Below are positions 14,793 to 23,662 of a DNA stretch of 34,478 nucleotides, one piece after another. The first letter of the stretch is position 1; each line of letters begins with the position of its first letter. The notes beneath the pieces are model-generated. The model ran no database searches. It saw nothing but the letters and a program-made list of their open reading frames with translations, and was not told the origin of the DNA. The stretch lies in contig AQUH01000009.1 of the NCBI GenBank assembly GCA_000371745.1, positions 1 to 34,478 on the forward strand, in the 5' to 3' direction. The stretch comes from an alpha proteobacterium SCGC AAA280-B11 (GTDB taxonomy: Bacteria > Pseudomonadota > Alphaproteobacteria > Pelagibacterales > Pelagibacteraceae). The position numbers and the translations under genes were made by a program.

Positions 14793-15761
14793 TTATAATC
14801 TACTAGCCAAAAGTTTTGCATTTAAAAAAGCATTTTGTGCACTAGATCCTGAAAACCAATCTCCACAAATACCAAGTCTTAAATCGTTATCCCAATAACA
14901 ATTAGGAACGTCCGAATTTAAATTATAAGCATAAAGCCAACCATGCATATCAGAATAATTTATATTTTCTTTTTTAATTTCTATTTTTAATTTTGTTAAA
15001 AAATTTTTTAACATTTCATCAATTAAATTTTTTTTATTAATTCTGTATTCCTGGATATTCTTAAGAGCATATTTCAGTGACGATTGAATAGTCCAAAGTT
15101 CTAAATTCTTATTAATTAAAACTTTCTTTTTAGTATTCTCATTTGCAGCAAAACCTAGAACGTCATCATTCTCAAAGCTAATAGCACTTAAATTAAGATT
15201 CAAACTTTTATTAAATGCAACCATCAGTGTTAAATTCGGTTGCATTGAATAATTAAATTTAGAAAAATAATGCTCCGTATATTCTTTAGTTAAATTATAC
15301 GCTTGTTGGAATGGCACTGTAACAATCACAGTTTTATAATCTTCCTCCGTATTATCATTAAAAATTAAATGTAAATAGTCAGATTTTTTTTCAATATTTT
15401 TTAATTCTTTATTTGCAAAAATATTTGCGTCTTTAAATAAATTTTTTACTAAAAGATTATTTCCACCCACATGAATAATTCTCTCTTTTTTACTTATATC
15501 ATTCTGGATTCTATCATCTTGAAAAATTTTAAAATCTCCCTGCCATATTGAATGATCATGTAAGATATTTTTAAATTCATGATCTGGATTTTGGATATAT
15601 TGAAGACCATGATCAAACAAACCAACATCATCGACTTTTCTTGTTGAGCATCGGCCCCCGATGCCTCTAGATTTTTCGTAAAAATCTACTTCTTCTTTTA
15701 GAAAGTAATTGAGAATGCCCGCTGAAAAGCCTGCGCCAATAATTGCTATTTTTTTTATCAA
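14793..15761 (-). CDS. FAD/NAD(P)-dependent oxidoreductase, COG3380 (renalase-like)
   Basis: A 322-residue flavoprotein with the dinucleotide loop GAGFSAG near residue 9, the EKSRGIGGRCSTR segment that holds FAD in amine-oxidase-like enzymes, and a C-terminal GICGDWFSGSSAQNAFLNA flavin-closing helix. COG3380 proteins are related to renalase and amine oxidases; their substrate is not established. It lies 15 bases after the PsiE gene in the same direction. Confidence 0.83.
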   Translation of the reverse strand: MIKKIAIIGAGFSAGILNYFLKEEVDFYEKSRGIGGRCSTRKVDDVGLFDHGLQYIQNPDHEFKNILHDHSIWQGDFKIFQDDRIQNDISKKERIIHVGGNNLLVKNLFKDANIFANKELKNIEKKSDYLHLIFNDNTEEDYKTVIVTVPFQQAYNLTKEYTEHYFSKFNYSMQPNLTLMVAFNKSLNLNLSAISFENDDVLGFAANENTKKKVLINKNLELWTIQSSLKYALKNIQEYRINKKNLIDEMLKNFLTKLKIEIKKENINYSDMHGWLYAYNLNSDVPNCYWDNDLRLGICGDWFSGSSAQNAFLNAKLLASRL

Positions 15762-15776
15762 TTGAAGGCTAATTAA

Positions 15777-16160
15777 TTAAATATCGTCTTTATCCAAATC
15801 AACTTGAATTAATTTACTTCTGCGCATACGCAAAACAAAAATAGCAAGAGCCACTAACAACATGGCTCCTCCCTCGTATAATAAAGATGAAGTATCGATA
15901 TCTTTTTTTTGTAAAATCATTAATCGAGCGATTGCAGTGATTGCAATAAATAATGGGTAAGTAAGGCGAATACGATGACTTCCATAAAAACTTAGCACCA
16001 TCCCTATAACTTCTAAATAAATGAATAATAATAAAAGATCTGCAAGCTGAACATCTAAATTAACGATCATTTTTTTAATTTCGGTTCCAAATGCAAAAGT
16101 TGTTGCAGCAAATATTAATAAAGCGCCAACAGTTTGTATAATATTGATAAATTTATTCAT
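15777..16160 (-). CDS. PsiE-family membrane protein
   Basis: A 127-residue protein with four hydrophobic helices and the PsiE-typical LLLFIYLEVIGMV and HRIRLTYPLFIAITAIARLMI stretches. PsiE is phosphate-starvation-inducible in E. coli, with unknown function. No Pho box was recognised upstream. Confidence 0.85.
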   Translation of the reverse strand: MNKFINIIQTVGALLIFAATTFAFGTEIKKMIVNLDVQLADLLLLFIYLEVIGMVLSFYGSHRIRLTYPLFIAITAIARLMILQKKDIDTSSLLYEGGAMLLVALAIFVLRMRRSKLIQVDLDKDDI

Positions 16161-16253
16161 GTAAAAAATTTATAACTTGATTCAATTATCTATGCAACAA
16201 TAGCATTGAAACGCACATTCCCGCTTTCAATAAAAAAATTTATAAACAAAGTA

Positions 16254-17003
16254 TTATTTCCACTCTGGTTTTTTCTTATTTAAGAAACTATCAATGCCTA
16301 TTTTCTTATTGTCACTATCAAGAAGTTTATAAAATGTTTGTCTTTCGTCTTTTAGTGATGCTTCTTTGTTAATTAAGCGTTTAATCTCAATTAAACTTGA
16401 AAGTGGTTTTTCAGAAAGTGATTTTAATATTTTAATAGCGCCCTCCTTAAATTCATCAGCTTTTAGAACGACACTTACAATTCCCATATTTTGAGCTTGT
16501 TGCGCTGTAATCATTTCTGCAGTCATACATAAAAAATTAGCATTATATTTTCCTACATATTGTTTAAGTCTTTGTGTGCCACCAATTCCTGGAATAACGC
16601 CAAGATTAATTTCAGGTTGGGCAAACTTTGCATTCTCAGATGCAATAATAAAATCGCAAATGAGTGCAAGTTCCATACCGCCTCCTAAAGCGTAACCTTC
16701 AACTAATGCTATCACTGGTTTTTGAATGTTATGAATTTCATCAAAAGCATCAAACAGTTTTTTCTCCATTGCTGATTTTTTATTTAAAGTACTTAATTCT
16801 TTAATGTCAGCACCGGGTGAAAAAAGTTTTGTATTTCCTTCAATTGCAATACAAACAATTGCTTTATCTTGATCAAAGTTTTGTAGCGCTGTTAAAATTT
16901 CTTTTGAAGTTTCAATATCAAGTGAGTTTTTTTCATTCACTCTATCAATTTGAACAAAGCCAATAGCCTGTTCGGCTCTTACTTTGATATTTTTAAATTC
17001 CAT
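16254..17003 (-). CDS. Enoyl-CoA hydratase/isomerase (crotonase family)
   Basis: A 249-residue crotonase. The oxyanion-hole segment FSPGADIKEL and GGGMELALICD, plus the second glutamate in PEINLGVIPGIGGTQRL, show both catalytic acids of a true hydratase. It sits eight bases after phaA in a phaB-phaA-ech run. Reversible hydration of crotonyl-CoA to 3-hydroxybutyryl-CoA would link fatty-acid oxidation with the polymer precursor pool. The family usually forms the S isomer, so direct feeding of PhaC is not certain. Confidence 0.9.
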   Translation of the reverse strand: MEFKNIKVRAEQAIGFVQIDRVNEKNSLDIETSKEILTALQNFDQDKAIVCIAIEGNTKLFSPGADIKELSTLNKKSAMEKKLFDAFDEIHNIQKPVIALVEGYALGGGMELALICDFIIASENAKFAQPEINLGVIPGIGGTQRLKQYVGKYNANFLCMTAEMITAQQAQNMGIVSVVLKADEFKEGAIKILKSLSEKPLSSLIEIKRLINKEASLKDERQTFYKLLDSDNKKIGIDSFLNKKKPEWK

Positions 17004-17011
17004 TAAGGAAA

Positions 17012-18208
17012 TTATTTATGATCGATAAAATTACGTTCGATACACATTGCAATTCCCATTCCGCCACCAATACAAAGTGTAGCAAGCCCTCTTTTAGAAT
17101 GAGTCTTAATCATTTCATGAATTAAGGTTGTTAAAATTCTAGCCCCCGATGCGCCGATCGGATGACCAATTGCAATAGCGCCACCGTTCACATTTACTTT
17201 ATCAACGGTCCAGCCCATTTCTTTATTCACCGCAATTGCTTGTGCAGCGAACGCTTCATTTGCTTCAATCAAATCTAATTCATCTTCTCCCCAACCGGCT
17301 TTTTTAAGTGCAAGACGAGAGGCTGGGATTGGTCCTGTTCCCATGATAGATGGATCTACACCACACACAGCCCATGAAACTATTTTTGCAAGGGGTTCGA
17401 TACTAAGTTGTTTTGCAGTTTTTCCTGACATTAAAGTGACTGCTGCCGCACCATCATTTAATCCTGAGGCGTTACCTGCTGTTACAGTCCCATCTTTTTT
17501 AAATGCCGGTTTAAGAACTTCAAGTTTTTCAATACTTGTCCCATCTTTAGGATATTCATCTTTGTCAAAAACTACGTCTTGTTTTTTAACTTTGACAGTT
17601 ATTGGCACGATTTCATCTTTAAACTTTTTAGCTTTAATTGCATCAATAGCTTTTCTTTGTGATGCCGCTGCAAATGCATCTTGATCTTTTCTTGTAATTT
17701 GAAACTTTTGTGCAACATTTTCTGCTGTCACTCCCATATGATATTGATTGTAAACATCCATTAATCCATCAATAATCATTGAGTCTTGCAATTTAGCATC
17801 ACCTAATTTCACACCATTTCTTAAATTAATAAAATGCGGTGCATTACTCATACTTTCTTGTCCACCAGCAACAACTATATTAGCGTCACCACATTTGATT
17901 GAGTTATAACCAAAAGCAACCGCGGCTAGTCCTGATCCACAAAGTTGATTAATCGTAGTTGCGGTTTTTTCAACTGGTATACCGGCATGAATTGCGGCTT
18001 GTCTTGCAGGATTTTGTCCAACTCCTGCAGCTAAAATTTGACCCATGTAAACAGTATCTACTTGTTCCGGTTTAATTTCTGATTTTTCCAAAACTTTTTT
18101 AATTACTTCTGCTCCTAATTGTGGAGCTGTTAAAGATGAAAGAGAACCACCAAAAGATCCAACGGCTGTTCGAGCTGCACTTGTTATAACGATATCATTA
18201 TCATTCAT
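17012..18208 (-). CDS. phaA: Acetyl-CoA acetyltransferase (beta-ketothiolase)
   Basis: A 398-residue biosynthetic thiolase. C90 in NQLCGSG is the acyl-accepting residue; NEAFA, GGAIAIGHPIGASG and CIGGGMG supply the other active-site residues. It condenses two acetyl-CoA to acetoacetyl-CoA, the first step of polyhydroxybutyrate synthesis. It lies 35 bases after phaB and just upstream of the enoyl-CoA hydratase. Confidence 0.93.
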   Translation of the reverse strand: MNDNDIVITSAARTAVGSFGGSLSSLTAPQLGAEVIKKVLEKSEIKPEQVDTVYMGQILAAGVGQNPARQAAIHAGIPVEKTATTINQLCGSGLAAVAFGYNSIKCGDANIVVAGGQESMSNAPHFINLRNGVKLGDAKLQDSMIIDGLMDVYNQYHMGVTAENVAQKFQITRKDQDAFAAASQRKAIDAIKAKKFKDEIVPITVKVKKQDVVFDKDEYPKDGTSIEKLEVLKPAFKKDGTVTAGNASGLNDGAAAVTLMSGKTAKQLSIEPLAKIVSWAVCGVDPSIMGTGPIPASRLALKKAGWGEDELDLIEANEAFAAQAIAVNKEMGWTVDKVNVNGGAIAIGHPIGASGARILTTLIHEMIKTHSKRGLATLCIGGGMGIAMCIERNFIDHK

Positions 18209-18243
18209 CTTAATTATTTATTCCTTTCATTTTAAATTTATTT

Positions 18244-18966
18244 TTACTGCATGTATTGGCCACCATTAATTGAAAAGGTAGCGCCTGTAATGAAGCCTGC
18301 TTTATCACTTACAAGATAACTTGCCAAGGCGGCAATTTCTGCTGGTTCTGCCAATCTACCCACGGGTATTTGAGAAACAATTCCCTTTAAAATTGTAGGA
18401 TCGATTTTTTTTACCATGTCAGTTCCCACATAACCTGGCGCAATAACATTTACGGTAATCCCCTTATTTGCATTCTCCAATGCTAATGCTTTTGAAAAAC
18501 CAATAATTCCTGCTTTTGCAGCAGAGTAGTTGGTTTGTCCTACTTGTCCTTTTAAACCATTAATTGAGCTTAATGATACAATTCGTCCAAAATTTTTAGC
18601 ACGCATTTTTTCAATAACATTTCTGCAAACATTAAAAAGAGAATTTAAGTTAGTATTTAAAACTGCATTCCATTCTTCTGGTGCCATTTTATGTAAAAAA
18701 CGATCCTTTGTAATTCCTGCATTGTTAATGACGATTTCAATATCGCCATATTTTTTTTCAATTTCAGCAACTGCTGCTTTACAACTTTCAAAATATGCAA
18801 CGTCAAATTTATAAACTTCTATTCCTGTTTCTTTTGAAAATGCCAGTGCAGATTCTTCCTTGCCAACAAAAGTACAGACAACTTTAAGTCCGTCTTCTTT
18901 TAATTTTTTTGCTATTGCCGCACCAATACCTCTTGTGCCTCCTGTAACTAAAGCGACTTTTGACAT
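18244..18966 (-). CDS. phaB: Acetoacetyl-CoA reductase
   Basis: A 240-residue SDR with the GGTRGIG cofactor loop, NNAG, an SSING serine strand and the catalytic YSAAK. It ends in GATFSINGGQYMQ, very like PhaB. It reduces acetoacetyl-CoA to (R)-3-hydroxybutyryl-CoA with NADPH. A GAGGGGG ribosome binding site lies before the ATG, and a perfect TATAAT occurs on the minus strand at 19003-19008 without a convincing -35, so it may have its own promoter. It heads phaB-phaA-ech. Confidence 0.93.
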   Translation of the reverse strand: MSKVALVTGGTRGIGAAIAKKLKEDGLKVVCTFVGKEESALAFSKETGIEVYKFDVAYFESCKAAVAEIEKKYGDIEIVINNAGITKDRFLHKMAPEEWNAVLNTNLNSLFNVCRNVIEKMRAKNFGRIVSLSSINGLKGQVGQTNYSAAKAGIIGFSKALALENANKGITVNVIAPGYVGTDMVKKIDPTILKGIVSQIPVGRLAEPAEIAALASYLVSDKAGFITGATFSINGGQYMQ

Positions 18967-19048
18967 TTTCTAGGTCCCCCTCAACCAATTAATATGGGGA
19001 AAATTATACTAAAGTGATTTTTAAAATACTAGGGATATTCTGCTGGAT

Positions 19049-19100
19049 TTTAGAGTGGTTTGGCTTAAATAAGGGGATATTTGAAACCAAACCCTCTAAA
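19049..19100 (-). other. Large hairpin between the phasin gene and phaB
   Basis: Arms 19049-19063 and 19087-19100 pair over 14 bases with one bulged T at 19056, around a 23-base loop. No T-run follows on the minus strand. It may stabilise the phasin mRNA 3' end or dampen read-through into phaB. Confidence 0.55.
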
Positions 19101-19105
19101 TTTTC

Positions 19106-19131
19106 GTTAAAAACTAGTGTTAGTTTTTAAC
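19106..19131 (-). terminator. Stem-loop overlapping the phasin stop codon
   Basis: GTTAAAAACTA (19106-19116) is mirrored at 19121-19131 with a four-base loop. The stem includes the last three codons of the phasin gene. It is A+T-rich and weak alone but is followed at once by the larger hairpin at 19049-19100. Confidence 0.45.
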
Positions 19132-19575
19132 AGAAGCTTTTTTACCTTCTTCTTCAACTACTTTTTTAAGTTCAGTTAAACCTTCTAAAAGTCTTTTGTT
19201 TAAGATTTCAAAAGATTCTTTAGCAGTTTTTTCTGTAATTTTAGAAAAGTCGTTAGCAATATTTTGAGCTTCAACGATTGATTCTTGGATCAATTCGATT
19301 GATTTGCTAGCTGATTGCTGAGGATTTCCCTTAGCTAATTCAGAAGTAGCATCTTTAACGCTAGAAATAGCTTTGTTAAGTACTTCTATTTGCTTTTTAG
19401 CAAGCGTATTGTAGCCTTCAAATAATACTTTAGATGCATTAGCGAATGTTTCTAAAGTTTTTTTCTGAGCATTGATTAAATTCTCAGAATTACCATCTAC
19501 TGTTGGTACTTTTAAAGCTGCCAACATCTTTTGAAAATCAAAGAATTCAAAAGGATTGTTTATATTTGCCATCAT
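19120..19575 (-). CDS. phaP: Phasin, polyhydroxyalkanoate granule coat protein
   Basis: A 151-residue, almost fully helical protein with amphipathic heptads throughout, starting with NPFEFFDFQKML and followed by LINAQKKTLETFANASKVLFEGYNTLAKKQ, the phasin core. Phasins cover polymer granules and control their size and number. An AGGAG site precedes two tandem ATG codons at 19575 and 19572. It lies between phaB (downstream, same strand) and divergent phaC. The promoter region carries a TTGC-N3-GCAA palindrome, the expected kind of PhaR target. Confidence 0.9.
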   Translation of the reverse strand: MMANINNPFEFFDFQKMLAALKVPTVDGNSENLINAQKKTLETFANASKVLFEGYNTLAKKQIEVLNKAISSVKDATSELAKGNPQQSASKSIELIQESIVEAQNIANDFSKITEKTAKESFEILNKRLLEGLTELKKVVEEEGKKASVKN

Positions 19576-19611
19576 TATTTACTCCTTATTTATTTATTTA
19601 ATGAAGTATAT

Positions 19612-19632
19612 TTATGTTGCGATGCAACATAA
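19612..19632. promoter_or_regulatory. Candidate PhaR operator 1 (phasin side)
   Basis: TTATGTTGC and GCAACATAA form a perfect 9-bp inverted repeat around GAT. The TTGC-N3-GCAA core resembles the CTGC-N3-GCAG sites described for PhaR of Paracoccus. It sits 37 bases upstream of the phasin start, where the promoter should be. Confidence 0.6.
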
Positions 19633-19696
19633 TTCAAGTGATAAAATGAATTATTATGTTAAATTACTGATTTATATACATTATTTCTTACGCGGT

Positions 19697-19716
19697 TGCA
19701 ATATATTAATATTGCA
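19697..19716. promoter_or_regulatory. Candidate PhaR operator 2 (phaC side)
   Basis: TGCAATAT and ATATTGCA form a perfect 8-bp inverted repeat around ATTA, about 57 bases before the phaC start. It shares the TTGC/GCAA theme with operator 1 but with wider spacing. Confidence 0.5.
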
Positions 19717-19772
19717 TAAGCACATATAGGTCATTGCTCTAATCATAATTATTGAGCTATTATCAGTAAAAA

Positions 19773-21632
19773 ATGACAGAAAAAAATAACGATAAAAAGT
19801 CGGAAAAGATTAACTTTGAAGATCTCTCTTCAGTATTTGAAAACAATCTAAAAATTTATAATCAATACGTAGAGTCATTTAAGAATTTAGGTCAGGGACA
19901 AAATAACTTTCCTAAATTTAATTTTAACAATCAGAGCAGCAATTTTACTGCAAATGATTTGTCAAATTTAATCGCACCAACGGTTACTAAAATTTTAAAT
20001 TCATTTCAGCATTTCCAAGCTGAAATCCAACAAAACCCTAATATTTATTTCGACAACCTTAATAAGTGGGTTTCGCAAATTGCTAATTTAAATTTTTACT
20101 TCATGACTAAGGCATCAGGTGGGGTTGCAAATCCACCTGTGAAAGAAGAAAATTCAGACAAACGATTTGCTGGTGAGGAATGGAAAGACAATTTATTCTT
20201 TGATTTTATAAAACAATTTTATCTAATCAGTACCAGCTTCTTAAATAATTTAATTGAGAACGTTGAGTTTAAAGATCCAAAAGATAAAAAATTAATGCAG
20301 TTCTATTTAAAACAAATAAATAGCGCGATGTCGCCGTCTAACTTTGCTTTCACTAATCCACAAGTTTTGAAAAGAACTATGGAACAAAAAGGAGAGAATT
20401 TAAAAAAAGGTTATGACAATTATAAAAAAGATTTCGACAAACATCCTAATAAACTTTTCATTCAACAATCGAAAGAAGGTGAGTTTGAAGTTGGCAGAAA
20501 CTTAGCAACAACTAAAGGTAAAGTTATATTTAAAAATCATTTATTCGAACTAATTCATTACGATGCAACAACGGATCAGCAATATTCAAAACCTATGTTA
20601 GTAATCCCACCTTTTATTAATAAATTTTATATTATGGATCTGAATGACAAAAAATCTATGATGAAATACTTGGTTGATAAAAAATTTAATACTTTTTTAA
20701 TTTCTTGGAAAAATCCTGATGCAAGTTCAAGAAACTTATCTTTTAAAGAATATATTGAAGATGGAGTATTGGAGGCATTAAAAGTGGTGTGTGAGAAAAC
20801 TGGATCTACGGGCGCAAACATTGCATCTTATTGTGTCGGTGGAACGTTAGCATCACTAACCCTTGCTTACTTAAAAGATGTGCCAAATAAATATAAAATC
20901 TTTACCGCTACTTATTTTGCAAGTTTAATTGATTTTGAAGATCCTGGTGAACTCTCAATATTTATCACCGAAGAACAAATTAAAAGTATTGAAAACCAAA
21001 TGAAAAAAACTGGTTACTTCGATGGTAAAGATATGGCGGCCGCTTTTAATTTCCTACGTCCTTCCGATCTGTACTGGAATTATGTAGTGAATAACTATCT
21101 TCTAGGTAATGAACCAACGGCATTTGATATGCTGCACTGGAACTCGGATTCCACAAGATTACCTGAGAAAATGCATTCAGAATATTTACGCTGTATGTAC
21201 TTAAACAACTTAGTTGTTAAAAAAATGTACAAAATTGGTGATGTTCAAATTGATTTAACAAAAATTGATACTCCTATGTTCTCAGTCGCAACTACAGAAG
21301 ATCACATTGCACCTTGGAGATCCGTGTACCAGGGCTTAAGCGCTTATAATTCTCATGTTAATTTTGTATTAGCAAACTCAGGTCATATCGCAGGAATTAT
21401 TCAAGGTAGCGAAGTAAAACCTGGAAAACTTTATTATTACACAGCTAAATTTGAAAAAGGTAAGAATGCAGATGAATGGTATAACGTTGCAAAAAAAGTA
21501 GACGGTTCTTGGTGGCAAACGTGGATAACTTGGCTTTCAGTTAACTCTGGTGAATTTAAAAAACCATCTGAACTTAATGCAAAAAATTTTGAAGTACTGT
21601 ATGAAGCTCCAGGACAATACGTAAAACAATAA
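19773..21632 (+). CDS. phaC: Class I poly(3-hydroxyalkanoate) synthase
   Basis: A 619-residue PHA polymerase with a variable, disordered N-terminal part and an alpha/beta-hydrolase core. The catalytic triad is C354 (SYCVGG), D510 (TTEDH) and H538 (SGHIAG), with the 28-residue Asp-His spacing of Ralstonia PhaC. GSWWQTWITWL and the terminal APGQYVKQ are class I features. The lipase-like box has Ser instead of the first Gly. It polymerises (R)-3-hydroxyacyl-CoA at the granule surface. There is no clear ribosome binding site, so it may be translated with little or no leader. phaR follows with no gap. Confidence 0.95.
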   Translation: MTEKNNDKKSEKINFEDLSSVFENNLKIYNQYVESFKNLGQGQNNFPKFNFNNQSSNFTANDLSNLIAPTVTKILNSFQHFQAEIQQNPNIYFDNLNKWVSQIANLNFYFMTKASGGVANPPVKEENSDKRFAGEEWKDNLFFDFIKQFYLISTSFLNNLIENVEFKDPKDKKLMQFYLKQINSAMSPSNFAFTNPQVLKRTMEQKGENLKKGYDNYKKDFDKHPNKLFIQQSKEGEFEVGRNLATTKGKVIFKNHLFELIHYDATTDQQYSKPMLVIPPFINKFYIMDLNDKKSMMKYLVDKKFNTFLISWKNPDASSRNLSFKEYIEDGVLEALKVVCEKTGSTGANIASYCVGGTLASLTLAYLKDVPNKYKIFTATYFASLIDFEDPGELSIFITEEQIKSIENQMKKTGYFDGKDMAAAFNFLRPSDLYWNYVVNNYLLGNEPTAFDMLHWNSDSTRLPEKMHSEYLRCMYLNNLVVKKMYKIGDVQIDLTKIDTPMFSVATTEDHIAPWRSVYQGLSAYNSHVNFVLANSGHIAGIIQGSEVKPGKLYYYTAKFEKGKNADEWYNVAKKVDGSWWQTWITWLSVNSGEFKKPSELNAKNFEVLYEAPGQYVKQ

Positions 21633-22106
21633 ATGATAGAAATAAAAAAATATTCAAATCGAAGATTATATAACACTGAAACTAGTGCTTATATTACTCT
21701 TGATGACATTGTTGCATTAATTAAAAAGGAAGTAGATTTTAAAGTAATTGATGTAGATACACAAAGCGACATCACTTCAAGCATTCTAACGCAAATTATT
21801 TTAGAAAAAGAAAACGCAGGTATTAATTTAATTCCAGCTCATATCTTAAAACAAATTATTTTATTCAATGAAAATAAAAAAAATAACATGATGTTTGATT
21901 TTTTAACAAACACTATGAATTCGGCTAACACGAATAATATTTTTACTAAAGGCTTCCCAAATTTTATGGATTTTAATTTTTTTAATCCCACACAAGGCAC
22001 TTCAACAAAAGCACCACAGCCTAAGGAAGATAAAAATATCGATGAATTAATGACACAAATTGATAAACTTAAAAAAGAAGTTCAAGAAATTAAAAATCAA
22101 AAATAA
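21633..22106 (+). CDS. phaR: PHA synthesis regulator PhaR
   Basis: A 157-residue protein whose first 110 or so residues are the PhaR DNA-binding and accumulation-regulator domains: IKKYSNRRLYNTETSAYITLDDI, then a helical ITSSILTQIILEKEN. The tail is low-complexity and ends in a short coiled coil. PhaR represses phasin genes and is titrated onto growing granules. Its ATG follows the phaC TAA directly, so the two are co-transcribed. The palindromes between the phasin gene and phaC are its likely targets. Confidence 0.92.
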   Translation: MIEIKKYSNRRLYNTETSAYITLDDIVALIKKEVDFKVIDVDTQSDITSSILTQIILEKENAGINLIPAHILKQIILFNENKKNNMMFDFLTNTMNSANTNNIFTKGFPNFMDFNFFNPTQGTSTKAPQPKEDKNIDELMTQIDKLKKEVQEIKNQK

Positions 22107-22108
22107 TT

Positions 22109-23545
22109 CTAAGTTCCACAAAAAGTTTTGTACTGCATGTCGGTAGATATTGTTTGGTACATTTTAATATCTTCTCTTTGTAAGTAAGGCTGCTCTAAAG
22201 CCGATAATAATTTTTCAATTACAGTTAAGTCTCCTACATTTGCGGCTCTTAGAGCCTCTTCGACTTTATGATTTCTTGGAATAATCACTGGATTATTTTG
22301 TTTCATGATCTCACGAGATGAATTTAATGGTTTATTGGTAGTAATTAAACGAGCACTCCAACGTTTATGCCATTCTTTAAATTGTTCATTATTAAATATT
22401 TCTGGATTATTTTCATGCATCAAACTTATAAAAGTATTGGTGTAATCAAATTTATTCTCAAACATAAGATTTAATAAATCTTGAATTAACTGTTCATCTT
22501 CTTTTCTACTCTCAAATATTCCAAGTTTATTTTTCATCATCTGCATGTAACTTTTTTTGTATTTATCGTTAAAACTTCCAATAATTTCTTCGCCAATATC
22601 GACTGCTTTATTTTGATCTTTATCTAAAAGCGGCACTAATGCTTCCGCAAGTCGTGCCAAGTTCCATTGTGCAATGCCTGGTTGGTTCTGAAAGGCATAT
22701 CTACCGTGCTCATCAATTGAACTAAAAACAGTTTCTGGATTGTAGGTGTCCATAAAAGCGCAAGGACCGTAATCAATAGTCTCCCCTGAAATTGCCATGT
22801 TGTCCGTATTCATCACGCCATGAATAAATCCAACTCGCATCCAGTCAGTTATTAATTGAATTTGCCTATCTAATACTGCGGTTAAAAAAGCAGATGCTTT
22901 ATTTTCTGCAATCTTTAATTCTGGATAATGACGATTAATGCAATAATTGAGTAAATTTTTTAAAGACTCCAAATCCTTTTTAATTGCAATATATTCAAAG
23001 GTCCCAACACGAATGTGACTTCTTGCAACTCTAGTAAGGACAGCCCCTTTTAAGGGTTTTTCTCTAATTACAATTTCACCAGTTGTTGCAACTGCAAGGC
23101 TACGTGTTGTTTTAATATTCAAGTAATACATGGCCTCACTAATAATATATTCGCGCAACATCGGACCTAATGCTGCTCTACCATCGCCTCCTCTTGAATA
23201 AGCGGTTCTTCCTGATCCTTTAAACTGAATGTCAAAGCGTTCATCGGTTGGAGTAATATGTTCGCCTAAAACTATGGCTCTACCATCACCTAAAATACTT
23301 AAATGTCCAAACTGATGTCCGGCATAAGCTTGTGCTAGTGGTTCTGAGCCTTCGGGTAATTGATTTCCTGTAAAAAAATCGGCGAGTTCTTTTTCTGTAA
23401 GATTTGAAAAATCTAAACCTAACTCTTTTGCAAGTCCATAATTTAAAACAACTAATTTAGGATTTTTAACAGAGACAGGATAAGTCTTTGTCATCATCAA
23501 CTCGTTAAGGCGGGCGTAGCTATTATCAAATTTCCAACCAATCAT
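22109..23545 (-). CDS. selO: SelO/YdiU pseudokinase, protein adenylyltransferase
   Basis: A protein of about 478 residues of the SelO family, which transfers AMP from ATP to Ser, Thr or Tyr of target proteins and is tied to oxidative stress. Visible features are GSGRTAYSRGGDGRAALGPMLREY, TTRSLAV, HGVMNTDNMAISG and DYGPCAFMD, which make up the inverted nucleotide-binding and metal site. It ends in FCGT, where eukaryotic homologues carry selenocysteine. The ATG at 23545 gives the family-like MIGWKFDNSYA start; another ATG at 23563 would add six residues. It converges on phaR with two bases between. Confidence 0.92.
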   Translation of the reverse strand: MIGWKFDNSYARLNELMMTKTYPVSVKNPKLVVLNYGLAKELGLDFSNLTEKELADFFTGNQLPEGSEPLAQAYAGHQFGHLSILGDGRAIVLGEHITPTDERFDIQFKGSGRTAYSRGGDGRAALGPMLREYIISEAMYYLNIKTTRSLAVATTGEIVIREKPLKGAVLTRVARSHIRVGTFEYIAIKKDLESLKNLLNYCINRHYPELKIAENKASAFLTAVLDRQIQLITDWMRVGFIHGVMNTDNMAISGETIDYGPCAFMDTYNPETVFSSIDEHGRYAFQNQPGIAQWNLARLAEALVPLLDKDQNKAVDIGEEIIGSFNDKYKKSYMQMMKNKLGIFESRKEDEQLIQDLLNLMFENKFDYTNTFISLMHENNPEIFNNEQFKEWHKRWSARLITTNKPLNSSREIMKQNNPVIIPRNHKVEEALRAANVGDLTVIEKLLSALEQPYLQREDIKMYQTISTDMQYKTFCGT

Positions 23546-23662
23546 GACATTGAATAATATCATAAAAGGGCAATAAATGCTTTAGGGAGACTTTAGATTT
23601 TTTAAGATTTATTACTTACTTATTTAAAAATTCTAACTCTGAATCTGAGTACGGTATCATAA

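Noticed and set aside
18976-18999. Possible CCCC/GGGG pairing hiding the phaB ribosome binding site
   Set aside because: Only four base pairs around a 15-base loop; too weak to claim as a translational switch.
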